Positions 45,764-55,095 of a DNA stretch of 64,000 bases are shown piece by piece (position 1 is the stretch's first letter; each line of letters begins with the position of its first letter). Origin of the DNA: an uncultured Prevotella sp. (lineage in GTDB: Bacteria > Bacteroidota > Bacteroidia > Bacteroidales > Bacteroidaceae). Position numbers and translations under genes: made by a program. The notes under the pieces are model-generated. The model had not been told where the DNA came from, ran no database searches, and saw only the letters and a list, made by a program, of their open reading frames with translations. Where the stretch lies: NCBI GenBank assembly GCA_900553465.1, contig USDT01000001.1:1-64000 (forward strand). Reading direction: 5' to 3'.

Positions 45764-45765
45764 AC

Positions 45766-45796
45766 TTTGCATTTATTTCCATAATTATTATATTTG
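45766..45796 (+). promoter_or_regulatory. Consensus promoter of metallophosphoesterase gene
   Basis: TTTG (45766-45769), 19 bp, TATATTTG (45789-45796): an ideal Bacteroidota promoter ~40 nt before the ATG. Confidence 0.75.
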
Positions 45797-45835
45797 TGTC
45801 ATACATCTCAGAACAAACCATAAAACCATCATGTC

Positions 45836-46909
45836 ATGAATACGAAAAAACTAATCGTGGCAACAGCGACAATGCTGTGCTCTCTTACTGCGACAGCGCA
45901 GGACAGGGCCGACCAACAACATCTGACCGACCCCAATTCGTTCTCTATGATTCTGCTCGGCGATCCGCAGGGCTACGTGAAATACGACATCAACCAGCCT
46001 ATATTCGAACTCACCACAGCATGGTGTGCCGACAACATCGACAGCCTCAGGATAAAGGCGGTGCTCTGCACGGGCGATATGGTGGAGCAGAACGAGAACA
46101 TCGTAAGGAACAGAGCCATGCTCAACCAGACCAGCCGGCAGATGTGGGAATGGGCATCGCACTGCATGAAACGTCTGGACAACAAAGTGCCGTACATCAT
46201 CTCGACGGGAAACCACGAATACGGATACGTGAGAGGCGACGAGGGATTCACTCATTTTCCGGAGTATTTCCCCTTCGAGCGCAACAGCAAATGGGCGGAA
46301 TGTGTGGTGAGCGCCTTCCCCAACCGCGAAGGAAAAGTGTCGCTCGAGAACGCGGCATACGAATTTGAGGACAAGGCATGGGGCAAGATGCTCGTCATAG
46401 CAGTGGAATGGGCACCGAGAGACGAGGTACTGACATGGGCGAAAGACCTTGCCGACAACAAGTACAAAGACCATAAGATAATGCTACTGCTCCACTCCTT
46501 CCTGTGGGAACGCACTGCCGAGCGCACCGAGAACGAGGCCTATAAGATAAATCCGCGCAACTACGGACAGGACGTATGGGACAAACTGGTGTTCCCGTGT
46601 AAGAACATCGGACTGGTGATGTGCGGACATACGGGCAAACCGGGCGAGTTTGAGGACAACGTGGCCTACCGCAAGGACAAGAATTCTGCTGGAAAACACG
46701 TTCATCAGATGATGTTCAACGTGCAGGCTCTCGGCGGAGGATGGGAAGGCAACGGCGGCGACGGATGGCTACGCATACTGGAGTTCATGCCAGACGGAAA
46801 GACAATAAAAGTGAGAACATACTCGCCGCTGTTCGGAATATCGCCGGCAACCAAACATCTGGCACACCGCACTGGCGAGTGCGACCAGTTCGACATGGTG
46901 TGGGAATGA
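45836..46909 (+). CDS. Secreted calcineurin-like metallophosphoesterase
   Basis: A 357-residue phosphoesterase with signal peptide ending TATAQ (Gln22). The five metallophosphoesterase blocks are present: GDPQ (Asp43), GDM (Asp81), GNHE (Asn126-His127), LLLHS, and CGHT (His265). It probably acts in the periplasm on phosphomonoesters, diesters or sugar phosphates. Monocistronic, with a consensus promoter. Confidence 0.88.
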   Translation: MNTKKLIVATATMLCSLTATAQDRADQQHLTDPNSFSMILLGDPQGYVKYDINQPIFELTTAWCADNIDSLRIKAVLCTGDMVEQNENIVRNRAMLNQTSRQMWEWASHCMKRLDNKVPYIISTGNHEYGYVRGDEGFTHFPEYFPFERNSKWAECVVSAFPNREGKVSLENAAYEFEDKAWGKMLVIAVEWAPRDEVLTWAKDLADNKYKDHKIMLLLHSFLWERTAERTENEAYKINPRNYGQDVWDKLVFPCKNIGLVMCGHTGKPGEFEDNVAYRKDKNSAGKHVHQMMFNVQALGGGWEGNGGDGWLRILEFMPDGKTIKVRTYSPLFGISPATKHLAHRTGECDQFDMVWE

Positions 46910-47284
46910 GCCTGCTCACACACAAACCTCTGCCACATCAGCGGCACTTCCACAACACCGCCGCGACGCATGCGCAAACGTGCTTTCGGCAGACCACGTC
47001 ACCATCGTCGCGCGACAAAGCCCATACCGGCTTGCGAAAGAGCCCGTTTGAGGGTCTGAAACAGCCCGTTTCATGCCCTGAAAGAGCCCATTCCGCACCC
47101 TGAAACAGGCTGTTCCGCAAGCCCGAAAAGCCTGTTCCGCAGACCACCCGGTGCACCGACGGCCGAAACAGTGCTTATGACAGACAAAACATGCCATTCT
47201 GCAACAGCAGCCGGACTGCGCCCTGCACGCGCCGCTGTCGTGGCTCATACAGTATGAACAGCAAGAAAATACGCTATATAAAGG
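46910..47284 (+). repeat. Free-standing 22-bp periodic array in gene-free interval
   Basis: Five units start at 47041, 47063, 47085, 47107 and 47129 (AGCCCGTTTG, AGCCCGTTTC, AGCCCATTCC, AGGCTGTTCC, AGCCTGTTCC), each 22 bp, with a weaker extension to about 47215. Upstream (46910-47030) nothing is recognised. There are no element ends here, so arrays occur independently of the TIR element. Confidence 0.8.
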
Positions 47285-48709
47285 ATGAGAAAAAAATTAA
47301 TACTGCTATATATAATAATGTGTACGGCATGCGCCGCAGCAGCGCAGGATGCCGACCGGCGTGCGGGAGAGCTGATAAACGGTTCAAGATATTTCGAACT
47401 TGAACAGATGATGCGCACGCCTGATGCCTCGCAACTCTCGCCTTTCATGCGGCGACTGGCGTCAGTTCTGACGGCCCACTACTTCAACCGCCCGTCGGAA
47501 GCATGCCTCTATATCGACTCGCTGCTACAGGAGAACCAGGCAGAACTGGGCACAGAGAGTTCGCTGAGCATGGCTTTTCTTATGGGCCGCGACCTTGCCT
47601 ACGCCGGCAGATACGCCGATGCGGCAGCATTTATGGACGACATGACGACGCAGATAAGAACCATTGCCGTGCAGCATCAGGCAGCCGACACTTCGTCACT
47701 GAAAGCTCTGACAGCCGAAGCCGACATGTATCGCGCCTACGCCACCGAGGCTCCGCTGTGCCGGCAACTGCACAAGCCGGGAACATACAGCACTTCGTTC
47801 TACATAGACGGGCGACTGCACGGCTATCGCAGAGGCGGATTTCTGACGGTGAACGGTAACGTGAACGGACAGCCCACAGCCGTAGCCATAGACACCGGAG
47901 CGGGAGTGAACGTCGTTTCGCCCGAAGAAGCGGAGCGGCTGGGACTGCGCTACATAGACGCCGGCATGAGTGTGATGGGGATGGGCATGCAGACAGGGCG
48001 CATAGCCATTGCCGACACGCTACGCATAGGACGCGACATGGCGTGGGCAAATGTGCCGTTTGTGGTTGTAGATATAAGGACTGGCAACAGTGAGGCCGAC
48101 AAAGTGCTGGAGCGTGGATGGCCGCTCACAATAGGTGTACCGATGCTCAACGCCATGAATGAGCTGCAGATAGACTGCGAGAAACGTGTCATCACCGTAC
48201 CCGAAAAGCCGACACCGCAACCCGCGGACGGTCCGAACATGATGATGAAGGACTCGCGCAACATGACCGTAAGGATAGAAGACGAAGAGGGAAAACCGCT
48301 TTTCATGCATCTTGACACGGGCGACTACTACACGTGGATGAACAGCCGCTGGTATATGGCGCACGAGGATGAAGTGAAAGCTAAGGGGAAAGCAGACTCG
48401 CTACGCATGGCAGGAGTGGGCGGAGTGGAGATGCAGCACAGCTACATCCTGCCGTCCATACGCCTAAAGATGGGCGGCACGGCAGTCGAAATGGACTCTG
48501 TAGCCGTGCAGACAGGCATCGACCTGCACACCGGCAAGCAGCTTTCATACGACAGTTCTACAGTGGGCGGCAACGGACAGACCGAAGACGGATGCATCGG
48601 TCTGAACATAATAAACCATTTCGGAAAGATTACGATAAACATGTCCGACATGTATCTCCGCTGTGAGAAGCCGGGCAAAGGATATAGGCGCGAGTGGCTG
48701 TTCGAATAA
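47285..48709 (+). CDS. Secreted retropepsin-like aspartic protease
   Basis: A 474-residue protein with signal peptide ending CAAAAQ (Gln21). Two aspartic-protease half-sites are seen: AIDTGAGVNVVS (Asp203) and MHLDTGDYYTW (Asp344), as in single-chain retropepsin-like/TIGR02281-type clan AA proteases. An N-terminal helical region (about 22-160) precedes the protease part. The substrate is unknown. The stop codon lies inside a terminator-like hairpin. Confidence 0.82.
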   Translation: MRKKLILLYIIMCTACAAAAQDADRRAGELINGSRYFELEQMMRTPDASQLSPFMRRLASVLTAHYFNRPSEACLYIDSLLQENQAELGTESSLSMAFLMGRDLAYAGRYADAAAFMDDMTTQIRTIAVQHQAADTSSLKALTAEADMYRAYATEAPLCRQLHKPGTYSTSFYIDGRLHGYRRGGFLTVNGNVNGQPTAVAIDTGAGVNVVSPEEAERLGLRYIDAGMSVMGMGMQTGRIAIADTLRIGRDMAWANVPFVVVDIRTGNSEADKVLERGWPLTIGVPMLNAMNELQIDCEKRVITVPEKPTPQPADGPNMMMKDSRNMTVRIEDEEGKPLFMHLDTGDYYTWMNSRWYMAHEDEVKAKGKADSLRMAGVGGVEMQHSYILPSIRLKMGGTAVEMDSVAVQTGIDLHTGKQLSYDSSTVGGNGQTEDGCIGLNIINHFGKITINMSDMYLRCEKPGKGYRREWLFE

Positions 48710-48725
48710 AAACGGACAGCCACTC
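48693..48725. terminator. Bidirectional hairpin overlapping the protease stop codon
   Basis: GAGTGGCTGT and ACAGCCACTC form a 10-bp perfect stem whose loop contains the TAA (48707-48709) of the protease gene. It lies between converging genes. Confidence 0.65.
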
Positions 48726-48730
48726 TTCCG

Positions 48731-49432
48731 TTATTCAGTTCCGAGCAGAGCGCACAGTTCCTTCATGCCTTCGCTCGCACCCTTGGCTATGTGGGTGACA
48801 GCGCGACGACCGGAAGTCATAACAGGTTCTGGGTCGATTATATAAACAGGAACTCCGGGACGTACATACTGCACCAGTCCGGCAGCTGGATAAACATTGA
48901 GCGACGTGCCCACGATGACAAATACATCGGCTTCGGAAGCACACTCGGCAGCAACCGATATCATGGGCACCGCCTCGCCGAAGAACACAATGAACGGACG
49001 CAGCAATGAGCCGTCGCCGGCAAGCGTTCCGGGCTTCACCTCGCAGTTGTCCGGTCCGAGCTCCACCTGCCAGCGCGGATCGTCGGGATTGCGACTGGAG
49101 CACACCTTGGTGAGTTCGCCGTGCAGATGTATCACCTTCGACGATCCTGCACGCTCGTGCAGATTGTCCACATTCTGCGTTATGACAGTCACATCATAAT
49201 CTTTCTCCAGTTCGTGGATGAGCTTATGACCCTCATTAGGCTGCGCCGTATAAAGTTTCCTGCGCAGCATATTGTAGAAATTTGTGACGAGCTCCGGATC
49301 AGCCTCCCAACCTTCGTGCGACGCCACCTGGTCAACGGGATAATTCTCCCACAGCCCGTCGCTGCCACGGAATGTCTTGAATCCACTTTCCACAGACATT
49401 CCGGCTCCTGTAAGAAACACCACCTTTTTCAT
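48731..49432 (-). CDS. Sir2-family NAD-dependent deacylase
   Basis: A 233-residue sirtuin removing acyl groups from lysines using NAD. GAGMSVESGFKTFRG binds NAD, TQNVDNLHERAG follows, and His104 in HLHGELTKV is the catalytic base. GEAVPM and GTSLNVYPAAGLV complete the Rossmann fold. The four zinc cysteines are largely lost (only Cys111 and one further Cys remain in that region), a feature of many Bacteroidales sirtuins. Confidence 0.88.
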   Translation of the reverse strand: MKKVVFLTGAGMSVESGFKTFRGSDGLWENYPVDQVASHEGWEADPELVTNFYNMLRRKLYTAQPNEGHKLIHELEKDYDVTVITQNVDNLHERAGSSKVIHLHGELTKVCSSRNPDDPRWQVELGPDNCEVKPGTLAGDGSLLRPFIVFFGEAVPMISVAAECASEADVFVIVGTSLNVYPAAGLVQYVRPGVPVYIIDPEPVMTSGRRAVTHIAKGASEGMKELCALLGTE

Positions 49433-49615
49433 AATAGTAATATTTTATCACAAAACGCAGATGCCGCAGCCGTCTCCAAGCCTCCGCACGCATGCTACCG
49501 GACATACGCGTCAGCCGCAAACTGCATGATAATCAAAAGACAAGCTCCGGCAACTAATTATCTACAAAATTAGTATTTTTCACAGAATTATGACAAGGCT
49601 GTCAGATAAAATATG

Positions 49616-49623
49616 TAACTTTG
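49616..49623 (+). promoter_or_regulatory. -7 box TAACTTTG of the FKBP cluster
   Basis: TAACTTTG lies about 55 nt before the first FKBP start. Confidence 0.6.
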
Positions 49624-49676
49624 CGCACTTGAAAGGTAAATAATATTATAATATTACAACAACATTCTGATATTTT

Positions 49677-50282
49677 ATGGATAAAGTAAGTTACGCCCTG
49701 GGCCTCGGCATAGGCCGCCAATTGTCACAGATGGGCGCGGACAATCTGGACATAGACGATTTCGCAAAGGCTATTAAAGACATCCTCTCCGGCAACGAAC
49801 CGGCAGTAGGCGACGCTGAAGCACAGACACTCGTAAAGGATTTCTTCGAGAAACAAGAAGCAAAACAGCGCGCAGCAGCAGCCGAAAAGTTCAAGGACAC
49901 AAAGGAAAAAGGCGAGAAATATCTGGCCGAGAACGCCAAGAAAGAAGGCGTGGTGACTCTGCCCAGCGGACTGCAATATCAGATAATAAAAGAAGGTAAC
50001 GGACGCAAGCCGAAGGCCACCGACAAGGTGAAGTGCCACTACGAGGGCATGCTCATCGACGGAACACTCTTCGACAGTTCCATACAGCGCGGCGAACCTG
50101 CCACATTCCCGCTCAACGGTGTCATCGCAGGATGGACCGAAGGACTGCAGCTCATGCAGGAGGGTGCAAAATACAGATTCTTCATACCTTACAACCTCGG
50201 TTACGGCGAGCATGGTGCAGGCGCATCAATTCCTCCGTTCGCAGCTCTCGTGTTCGATGTAGAGCTCATCGAGGTTATCTGA
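49677..50282 (+). CDS. FKBP-type peptidyl-prolyl isomerase 1 (no signal peptide)
   Basis: A 201-residue FkpA-like protein: an N-terminal helical dimerisation region (about 1-85, DKVSYALGLGIGRQL) and an FKBP domain (about 95-201) with GLQYQIIKEGNG, YEGMLIDGTLFDSS and VIAGWTEGLQLM. It has no signal peptide, unlike the next two paralogues, so it probably works in the cytoplasm. First of three tandem FKBP genes. Confidence 0.9.
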   Translation: MDKVSYALGLGIGRQLSQMGADNLDIDDFAKAIKDILSGNEPAVGDAEAQTLVKDFFEKQEAKQRAAAAEKFKDTKEKGEKYLAENAKKEGVVTLPSGLQYQIIKEGNGRKPKATDKVKCHYEGMLIDGTLFDSSIQRGEPATFPLNGVIAGWTEGLQLMQEGAKYRFFIPYNLGYGEHGAGASIPPFAALVFDVELIEVI

Positions 50283-50328
50283 TAACAAAGAAAAGAACAA
50301 AGAAAACAAAATAACGAAAAACAAGAAA

Positions 50329-51207
50329 ATGAAAAAACTTACAATCGTAGCCGCAATGGCTATCACAGCCGCAGGCTTCATGACATCATGCGGTGACTCC
50401 GCATCAAAACCGAATCTCAAGAGCGATGTGGACACAATGAGCTATGCGATGGGTATCGCCCAGTCACAGGGACTGAAGGAATATCTCGCACAGATGGAAA
50501 TAGACACAACCTACATGGACGCTTTCGTCAAAGGTCTGAAAGACGGTGCCAACGCCGGCGACGACAAGAAGAAAGCTGCATACTACGCAGGTATAAACAT
50601 CGGTCAGCAGATTTCAAACAGAATGGTCAAGGGTATCAACCGCGAACTGTTCGGCAATGACTCTACAAAGAGCATCTCTATGAAGAACCTCCTCGCAGGA
50701 TTCATCACAGGTGCTACAGGCAAGAAGGGGCTCATGACAGCAGAGCAGGCTCAGCAGGTTGCACAGATCAAGATGATCGAAATCAGAACAAAGGCAGTAG
50801 CCGAGCAGTATAGCGACAACAAGAAAGCCGGTGACAAGTGGCTCGAGGCCAACAAGAAGAAGGCCGGAGTGAAGACTCTGCCATCAGGACTGCAGTACAA
50901 AGTGATAAAGGAAGGCAACGGAGCACTGCCTAAGGACACATCACTCGTTAAGGTGAACTACGAAGGCAAGCTCATCGACGGTACTGTATTCGACAGCTCT
51001 TACAAGAGAAAGAACCCTGTAACAATGCGTGCAAACCAGGTGATCAAGGGTTGGACAGAAGCTCTCGTACGCATGCCGGCCGGCTCTGTATGGGAAGTTT
51101 ACATTCCACAGGACCTCGCTTACGGCGACCGCGAGCAGGGACAGATCAAGCCTTTCTCTGCTTTGATATTCAAGATCGAGCTTCTCGAAGTAGATCCTAA
51201 GAAATAA
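50329..51207 (+). CDS. FKBP-type peptidyl-prolyl isomerase 2 (lipoprotein)
   Basis: A 292-residue paralogue with a lipoprotein signal (FMTSC, Cys21). N-terminal FkpA-type helical domain (MSYAMGIAQSQGLKEYL) and C-terminal FKBP domain (GLQYKVIKEGNG, YEGKLIDGTVFDSS, VIKGWTEALVRM). It probably assists folding of envelope proteins in the periplasm. It lies 46 bp after FKBP 1, in the same operon. Confidence 0.9.
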   Translation: MKKLTIVAAMAITAAGFMTSCGDSASKPNLKSDVDTMSYAMGIAQSQGLKEYLAQMEIDTTYMDAFVKGLKDGANAGDDKKKAAYYAGINIGQQISNRMVKGINRELFGNDSTKSISMKNLLAGFITGATGKKGLMTAEQAQQVAQIKMIEIRTKAVAEQYSDNKKAGDKWLEANKKKAGVKTLPSGLQYKVIKEGNGALPKDTSLVKVNYEGKLIDGTVFDSSYKRKNPVTMRANQVIKGWTEALVRMPAGSVWEVYIPQDLAYGDREQGQIKPFSALIFKIELLEVDPKK

Positions 51208-51241
51208 AAACGACAAACGTCAGAGAAGACTATAAGAAAAC

Positions 51242-51282
51242 GGGGCGGCACTTCTTTTTATCAAAAAAGAGTCCGCCCTTTT
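51242..51282 (+). terminator. Terminator or attenuator between FKBP 2 and FKBP 3
   Basis: GGGCGGcACTtCTTTTT pairs with AAAAAaGaGTcCGCCC, followed by TTTT. It may lower expression of the third gene. Confidence 0.7.
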
Positions 51283-51326
51283 ACAACATACAACCTCTGA
51301 TCAGAACATAAACATCTCAGAAGAAA

Positions 51327-52310
51327 ATGAAAAAGATTTTATTGCTCGCCGTGATAATGATGGCGACAGCAGCCTACGGAGCAACTCCTGACAAGAAGAA
51401 GAAAAAGAAGAAAGACAATACAGAGGTGAAAGCCGAACCGATAAAGCTTGTATCACCGGCCGACTCTCTCAGCTATGCTGCCGGTATGGCTGCCACACGT
51501 GGCCTGGTAAGCTACATACAGCAGCAATACGGCGTCGACACAGCCTACATCCAGGATTTTGTCCAGGGCTACAAGGAGGCAGTGGCCTCTGCCAAGGACC
51601 CGAAGTTTGCAGCACGCAGCGCCGGCATGCAGATAGCACGCATGGTGGAAGAGCGCATACTTCCCTCTGCCACAAAACAGTTTGAGGGCACACAGTACAC
51701 AATAAACCCAGAAATATTCAACACCGCATTCATCGCCGGAGTGACAAACGACACAACAGTCATGGACGTGAAGTCAGCCGCTGTCAAGTTTACAGAGATA
51801 AGCGAGACAGAAATGAAGCGCAAGGAGGAAGCCTACAAGAGCGAGAACGAGCAGTGGCTTGCCACCAACGCCACCAAGGAAGGCGTGAAGACCACAGCGA
51901 GCGGACTGCAGTATAAAGTCATAACTGCAGGTACAGGCGAGACTCCGAAGGCCACCGACAAAGTGAAGGTGAAATATGAAGGTAAACTCATCGACGGCAC
52001 AGAGTTCGACAGCTCATACAAGCGCAACCCCGATACAACAACATTCCGCGCCGATCAGGTGATAAAAGGATGGACCGAAGCGCTCACAATGATGCCTGTT
52101 GGCAGCAAATGGGAGCTCTACATACCGCAGGAACTGGGCTACGGCGCACGCCAGGCCGGAAAGATACAGCCTTACTCTACACTTATCTTCACCGTAGAGC
52201 TCGTGGGAATAGAAAAGACTGAACCTGCAGCCGACAGCACCAAAGAAGGCAGCGAAAGTGCGAAGACTGCCAAACCGGCAACAAAGAAACCTGCTGCAAG
52301 AAAGAAGTGA
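51327..52310 (+). CDS. FKBP-type peptidyl-prolyl isomerase 3 (secreted, Lys-rich ends)
   Basis: A 327-residue paralogue with signal peptide MKKILLLAVIMMATAAYGA, then a run of seven lysines (DKKKKKKKD), an FkpA-like helical domain (LSYAAGMAATRGLVSYI), and an FKBP domain (GLQYKVITAGTGETPK, YEGKLIDGTEFDSS). A Lys/Ala-rich tail (TAKPATKKPAARKK) closes the chain. The basic ends may bind nucleic acid, lipid or acidic glycans. Confidence 0.88.
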   Translation: MKKILLLAVIMMATAAYGATPDKKKKKKKDNTEVKAEPIKLVSPADSLSYAAGMAATRGLVSYIQQQYGVDTAYIQDFVQGYKEAVASAKDPKFAARSAGMQIARMVEERILPSATKQFEGTQYTINPEIFNTAFIAGVTNDTTVMDVKSAAVKFTEISETEMKRKEEAYKSENEQWLATNATKEGVKTTASGLQYKVITAGTGETPKATDKVKVKYEGKLIDGTEFDSSYKRNPDTTTFRADQVIKGWTEALTMMPVGSKWELYIPQELGYGARQAGKIQPYSTLIFTVELVGIEKTEPAADSTKEGSESAKTAKPATKKPAARKK

Positions 52311-52358
52311 CAACACACATCCGGCGTAAGCATTACATGCAGCCGGCAGACAAATAAT

Positions 52359-52401
52359 AGCCCGGCCACCGTCATAATCAATAGCGGTGGCCGGGCTTTT
52401 T
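52359..52401 (+). terminator. Terminator of FKBP cluster
   Basis: AGCCCGGCCACCG pairs with CGGTGGCCGGGCT, followed by TTTTTATTTAT. Confidence 0.85.
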
Positions 52402-52559
52402 ATTTATAAGAAATATACTGTGCGTGCCGTATCCGGAAGGTCGCGTATCATATGCTATCGACAGTCAGAACCGGTGGGCGGCAATCATGTCGGAACAACC
52501 ATGCGGAGTGTCCGCATCATGAAATGACATGAGTTCTATTGAATTAAAAATATTTATCT

Positions 52560-52601
52560 GAGCGCGATACAACACAACAATAAATGTGTTGTATCGCGCT
52601 C
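52560..52601 (-). terminator. Strong hairpin terminator of the phosphatase-superfamily gene
   Basis: GAGCGCGATACAACAC and GTGTTGTATCGCGCTC form a perfect 16-bp stem with a 10-nt loop; on the minus strand ATAAATATTTTTAATT follows. Apart from the two terminators, 52311-52630 shows nothing else. Confidence 0.75.
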
Positions 52602-52630
52602 ATGCCATAACACTTGAATGTCAAAGGACA

Positions 52631-53851
52631 TTATTTATTGATCCAGCGATTCAGATGATTATTTTCTGTCTGTACCACTATCTTATAGAATTTGGAGTCA
52701 GGCAACTGCCCGCTTTTTATTCTATACTGCTCCTGTCTAGCCGGGACAGTTGCTATCTTTATCCATTCATCTTTCTTGCCATTCCTGTATTGGTTGTCCG
52801 TCGCTACATAAATATTTGCCTGTGCCTTTGTATTCAGACATGTCCAAGACACAACAATATCATCGTCATACGGTGATGTTTTCATTTGTGAGATGTCAAC
52901 AGAACCGATAAACGGCATTCCGTCCTGTTCCCACAAAACGTCCTGCGGCACCTCAAATCCCATAAAACGACAGATAGAAGGTGTTATATCAGTAATGGAA
53001 AGCGTATTTTCATTGAAATGCTTGTTTACCTTCCGGTTAGTGGCAATCCATGTAGTTCTTTCTCTTTCAGACTGTCCTCCATGACCGTATCCGTTTTCTG
53101 CCCTGCCGTGATCTGTAGTGACCACCACCATCCATTCTTCATCAAAATGCTTTTCTCTGTATTGAACGGCTTCCCAGATACGTCCTATCTGCAAGTCTGC
53201 TTTTTTAGTATATTCATCAAAAAAAGCACCATTTCCCTCTATGTGGCCGGCATCATCGGTATACCACAGATACACCCAACTTAAATCAGGAGCATCCTCA
53301 CGTATGCCCCGGGCCGCCTCTTTGCTTACATGCTCATCTATATCGAATATATGCAGTTCCTTTTCTTTATGAGGAAAACGCGCCGTGTCCAGATCAAACC
53401 CGTCACACACATAATCTATCTTCAAGTGTCCGGTTTCTTCCTTTCCTTCTCCCAACAGCACCGTACGGTTGTCTGTCCAGCTTGAATATATGGCTGTTTT
53501 ATAATCTGTTTTCTGTTCCTTGGCAATACGAAAAACGGTCCAATAATTATAATTCGGCTTTAAATTGGAGTTACCGTCCACATTATGTTTATTCAACCAT
53601 GTGGCCGTCAGCAGGTTTGTATATCCTATAGCTGAAATAGTCGGCGTTTGTGAATATCCGCCGATTTCGCCTCCGGTATACGCCCGTGAGTAAGCTCCTT
53701 CAGAAGCTATTGCATCGATAGACGGAGTGTTCAGCCGTTCAATCATGTCTGCCGGCACACCATCTATAATTATAAATACGGTCTTTCTTGTCTTTGAGAA
53801 GACTGTTGTTGCCGATAAAAGCAAAAATATAATCAACCACTTCAGTTTCAT
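52631..53851 (-). CDS. Alkaline phosphatase superfamily (type I phosphodiesterase / nucleotide pyrophosphatase)
   Basis: A 406-residue secreted enzyme. KTVFIIIDGVPADM supplies the first metal Asp; the nucleophile region is QTPTISAIGYTNLLTATW. Later metal ligands are in DDAGHIEG and VVVTTDHGRAENGYGHGG. These enzymes hydrolyse phosphodiesters or nucleotides in the periplasm. An additional C-terminal ~80 residues (WTCLNTKAQANIYVATDNQYRNG in part) looks like a fibronectin-type beta-domain. Its DNA is more AT-rich than its neighbours. It has its own promoter. Confidence 0.85.
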   Translation of the reverse strand: MKLKWLIIFLLLSATTVFSKTRKTVFIIIDGVPADMIERLNTPSIDAIASEGAYSRAYTGGEIGGYSQTPTISAIGYTNLLTATWLNKHNVDGNSNLKPNYNYWTVFRIAKEQKTDYKTAIYSSWTDNRTVLLGEGKEETGHLKIDYVCDGFDLDTARFPHKEKELHIFDIDEHVSKEAARGIREDAPDLSWVYLWYTDDAGHIEGNGAFFDEYTKKADLQIGRIWEAVQYREKHFDEEWMVVVTTDHGRAENGYGHGGQSERERTTWIATNRKVNKHFNENTLSITDITPSICRFMGFEVPQDVLWEQDGMPFIGSVDISQMKTSPYDDDIVVSWTCLNTKAQANIYVATDNQYRNGKKDEWIKIATVPARQEQYRIKSGQLPDSKFYKIVVQTENNHLNRWINK

Positions 53852-54634
53852 AATATTCTTTTTTTAGTTATAGTTCAATTATCTCTATTTTAGAATTGCA
53901 GAAAGGTGCACCCGAAATGCTGCTCTGCCGACATACAGTCGGTGATTCCAATATACACCTTCCACCTTCATCCATATCAGAAATTCTTCTTTGAAAGAAC
54001 ACCTTCTTTTGACAGAAGCAAACAATGGTAATTATAAAGAAGAAACGAAAAAGACTACAAATATACGAAAAGACTTGCAACTGAAAAAATATATGCCCAA
54101 TCTGATAGCACCGCACATCAGCCCGTATTCTCATTTTGTCCGGACAACATGTATCAACATTACAGTCCCTAACGCCAGAGTCTCACACATCTTAATGTCA
54201 AAAAAGCAGACGGACTTTACGTCAGCATTAAATCCGAACAATCAGTTCATCATGAGCAATGTGCCCATTTCTCCTTTAATTCATATAACAGATACTCACT
54301 GTCTCCTTAATAGAAGGAACAATTCACAAATCCCGGAGCGTTGTCCTCAAACTGTATGTTCACAATATTTAACACGATACCGGCTATCGGAAATATCGAT
54401 GTCAGCCTATAAAAACCTATGGAACACATCCTCCATACAATCGATTTCACCGAATCAAAGTCAAAATAATTTACCGTGAAAAGGTTTGCTACTGACCGGA
54501 AAATCAGAATGAGGCGACGGTATTTCCGTCTACAAGACGGCTGTCTTGGCACTGCTACGGCTCCGGAAAACCAAATCAGAAAAGCCCCAAATCCCGTTCC
54601 GCCAGCGTTCCTCACCGGAAATGTTACGCAAAAG
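53852..54634. other. Gene-free interval, AT-rich
   Basis: No gene can be supported; short open frames here lack ribosome-binding sites and domains. The minus-strand -7 box TATATTTG (54065-54058) for the phosphatase-superfamily gene is the only signal, giving a ~200-nt leader. Confidence 0.45.
54058..54065 (-). promoter_or_regulatory. -7 box TATATTTG of the phosphatase-superfamily gene
   Basis: The minus strand reads TATATTTG, fitting TAnnTTTG, ~200 nt before the start at 53851. Confidence 0.5.
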
Positions 54635-54744
54635 AGCCTGTTTCATCATGCAATAAAGACCATATCACACCTCAAAAGAGGCTTTATTACACGACGAAAT
54701 GGACCATTCTGCACAACGGAAAAGCCCCTTCCACAAGTCAACAA
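54635..54744 (+). repeat. Free-standing 22-bp periodic array, five units
   Basis: Units begin at 54635, 54657, 54679, 54701 and 54723 (AGCCTGTTTC, AGACCATATC, AGGCTTTATT, GGACCATTCT, AGCCCCTTCC). The rest of the interval to 55055 shows no gene. Confidence 0.75.
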
Positions 54745-55055
54745 AAGGCATAGCACGTCATCATCCATACAACAAACTGACTGTCAAGCTATTAGAGCAC
54801 ATGTATAAGATTCGCATATTTCACATCGGCAGACACAACTTCGGCAAATAACGGAGCTACAGGAAGGCTGGTGTAAAGATTTTTTACCATCGCGGATACC
54901 CTGTCTCCGCCGTACGGAAAATCCGTGCGCGGTGAGCCGAATGGTCTCCGCCACTACCCCACACCGCCCGGTCCGTCTCATCAGCAAGATGTCACAATGT
55001 AAAAAAATAATAGATTTTTATTACAAATATTGTTGTATATATCATCGGAATTAAC

Positions 55056-55063
55056 TACATTTG
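55056..55063 (+). promoter_or_regulatory. -7 box TACATTTG of lrp-like gene
   Basis: TACATTTG with GTTG about 20 bp upstream (55032-55035), ~33 nt before the ATG. Confidence 0.6.
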
Positions 55064-55095
55064 CTATCTAAATGTAAATTTAAAAACATATCATA

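Noticed and set aside
47041..47150. The 22-bp periodic arrays as a CRISPR array
   Set aside because: Units are contiguous, degenerate and self-complementary, with no unique spacers and no cas genes nearby.
53991..54479. 162-codon frame between the phosphatase-superfamily gene and lrp
   Set aside because: Low-complexity composition, no ribosome-binding site and no recognisable domain; overlaps the minus-strand leader.
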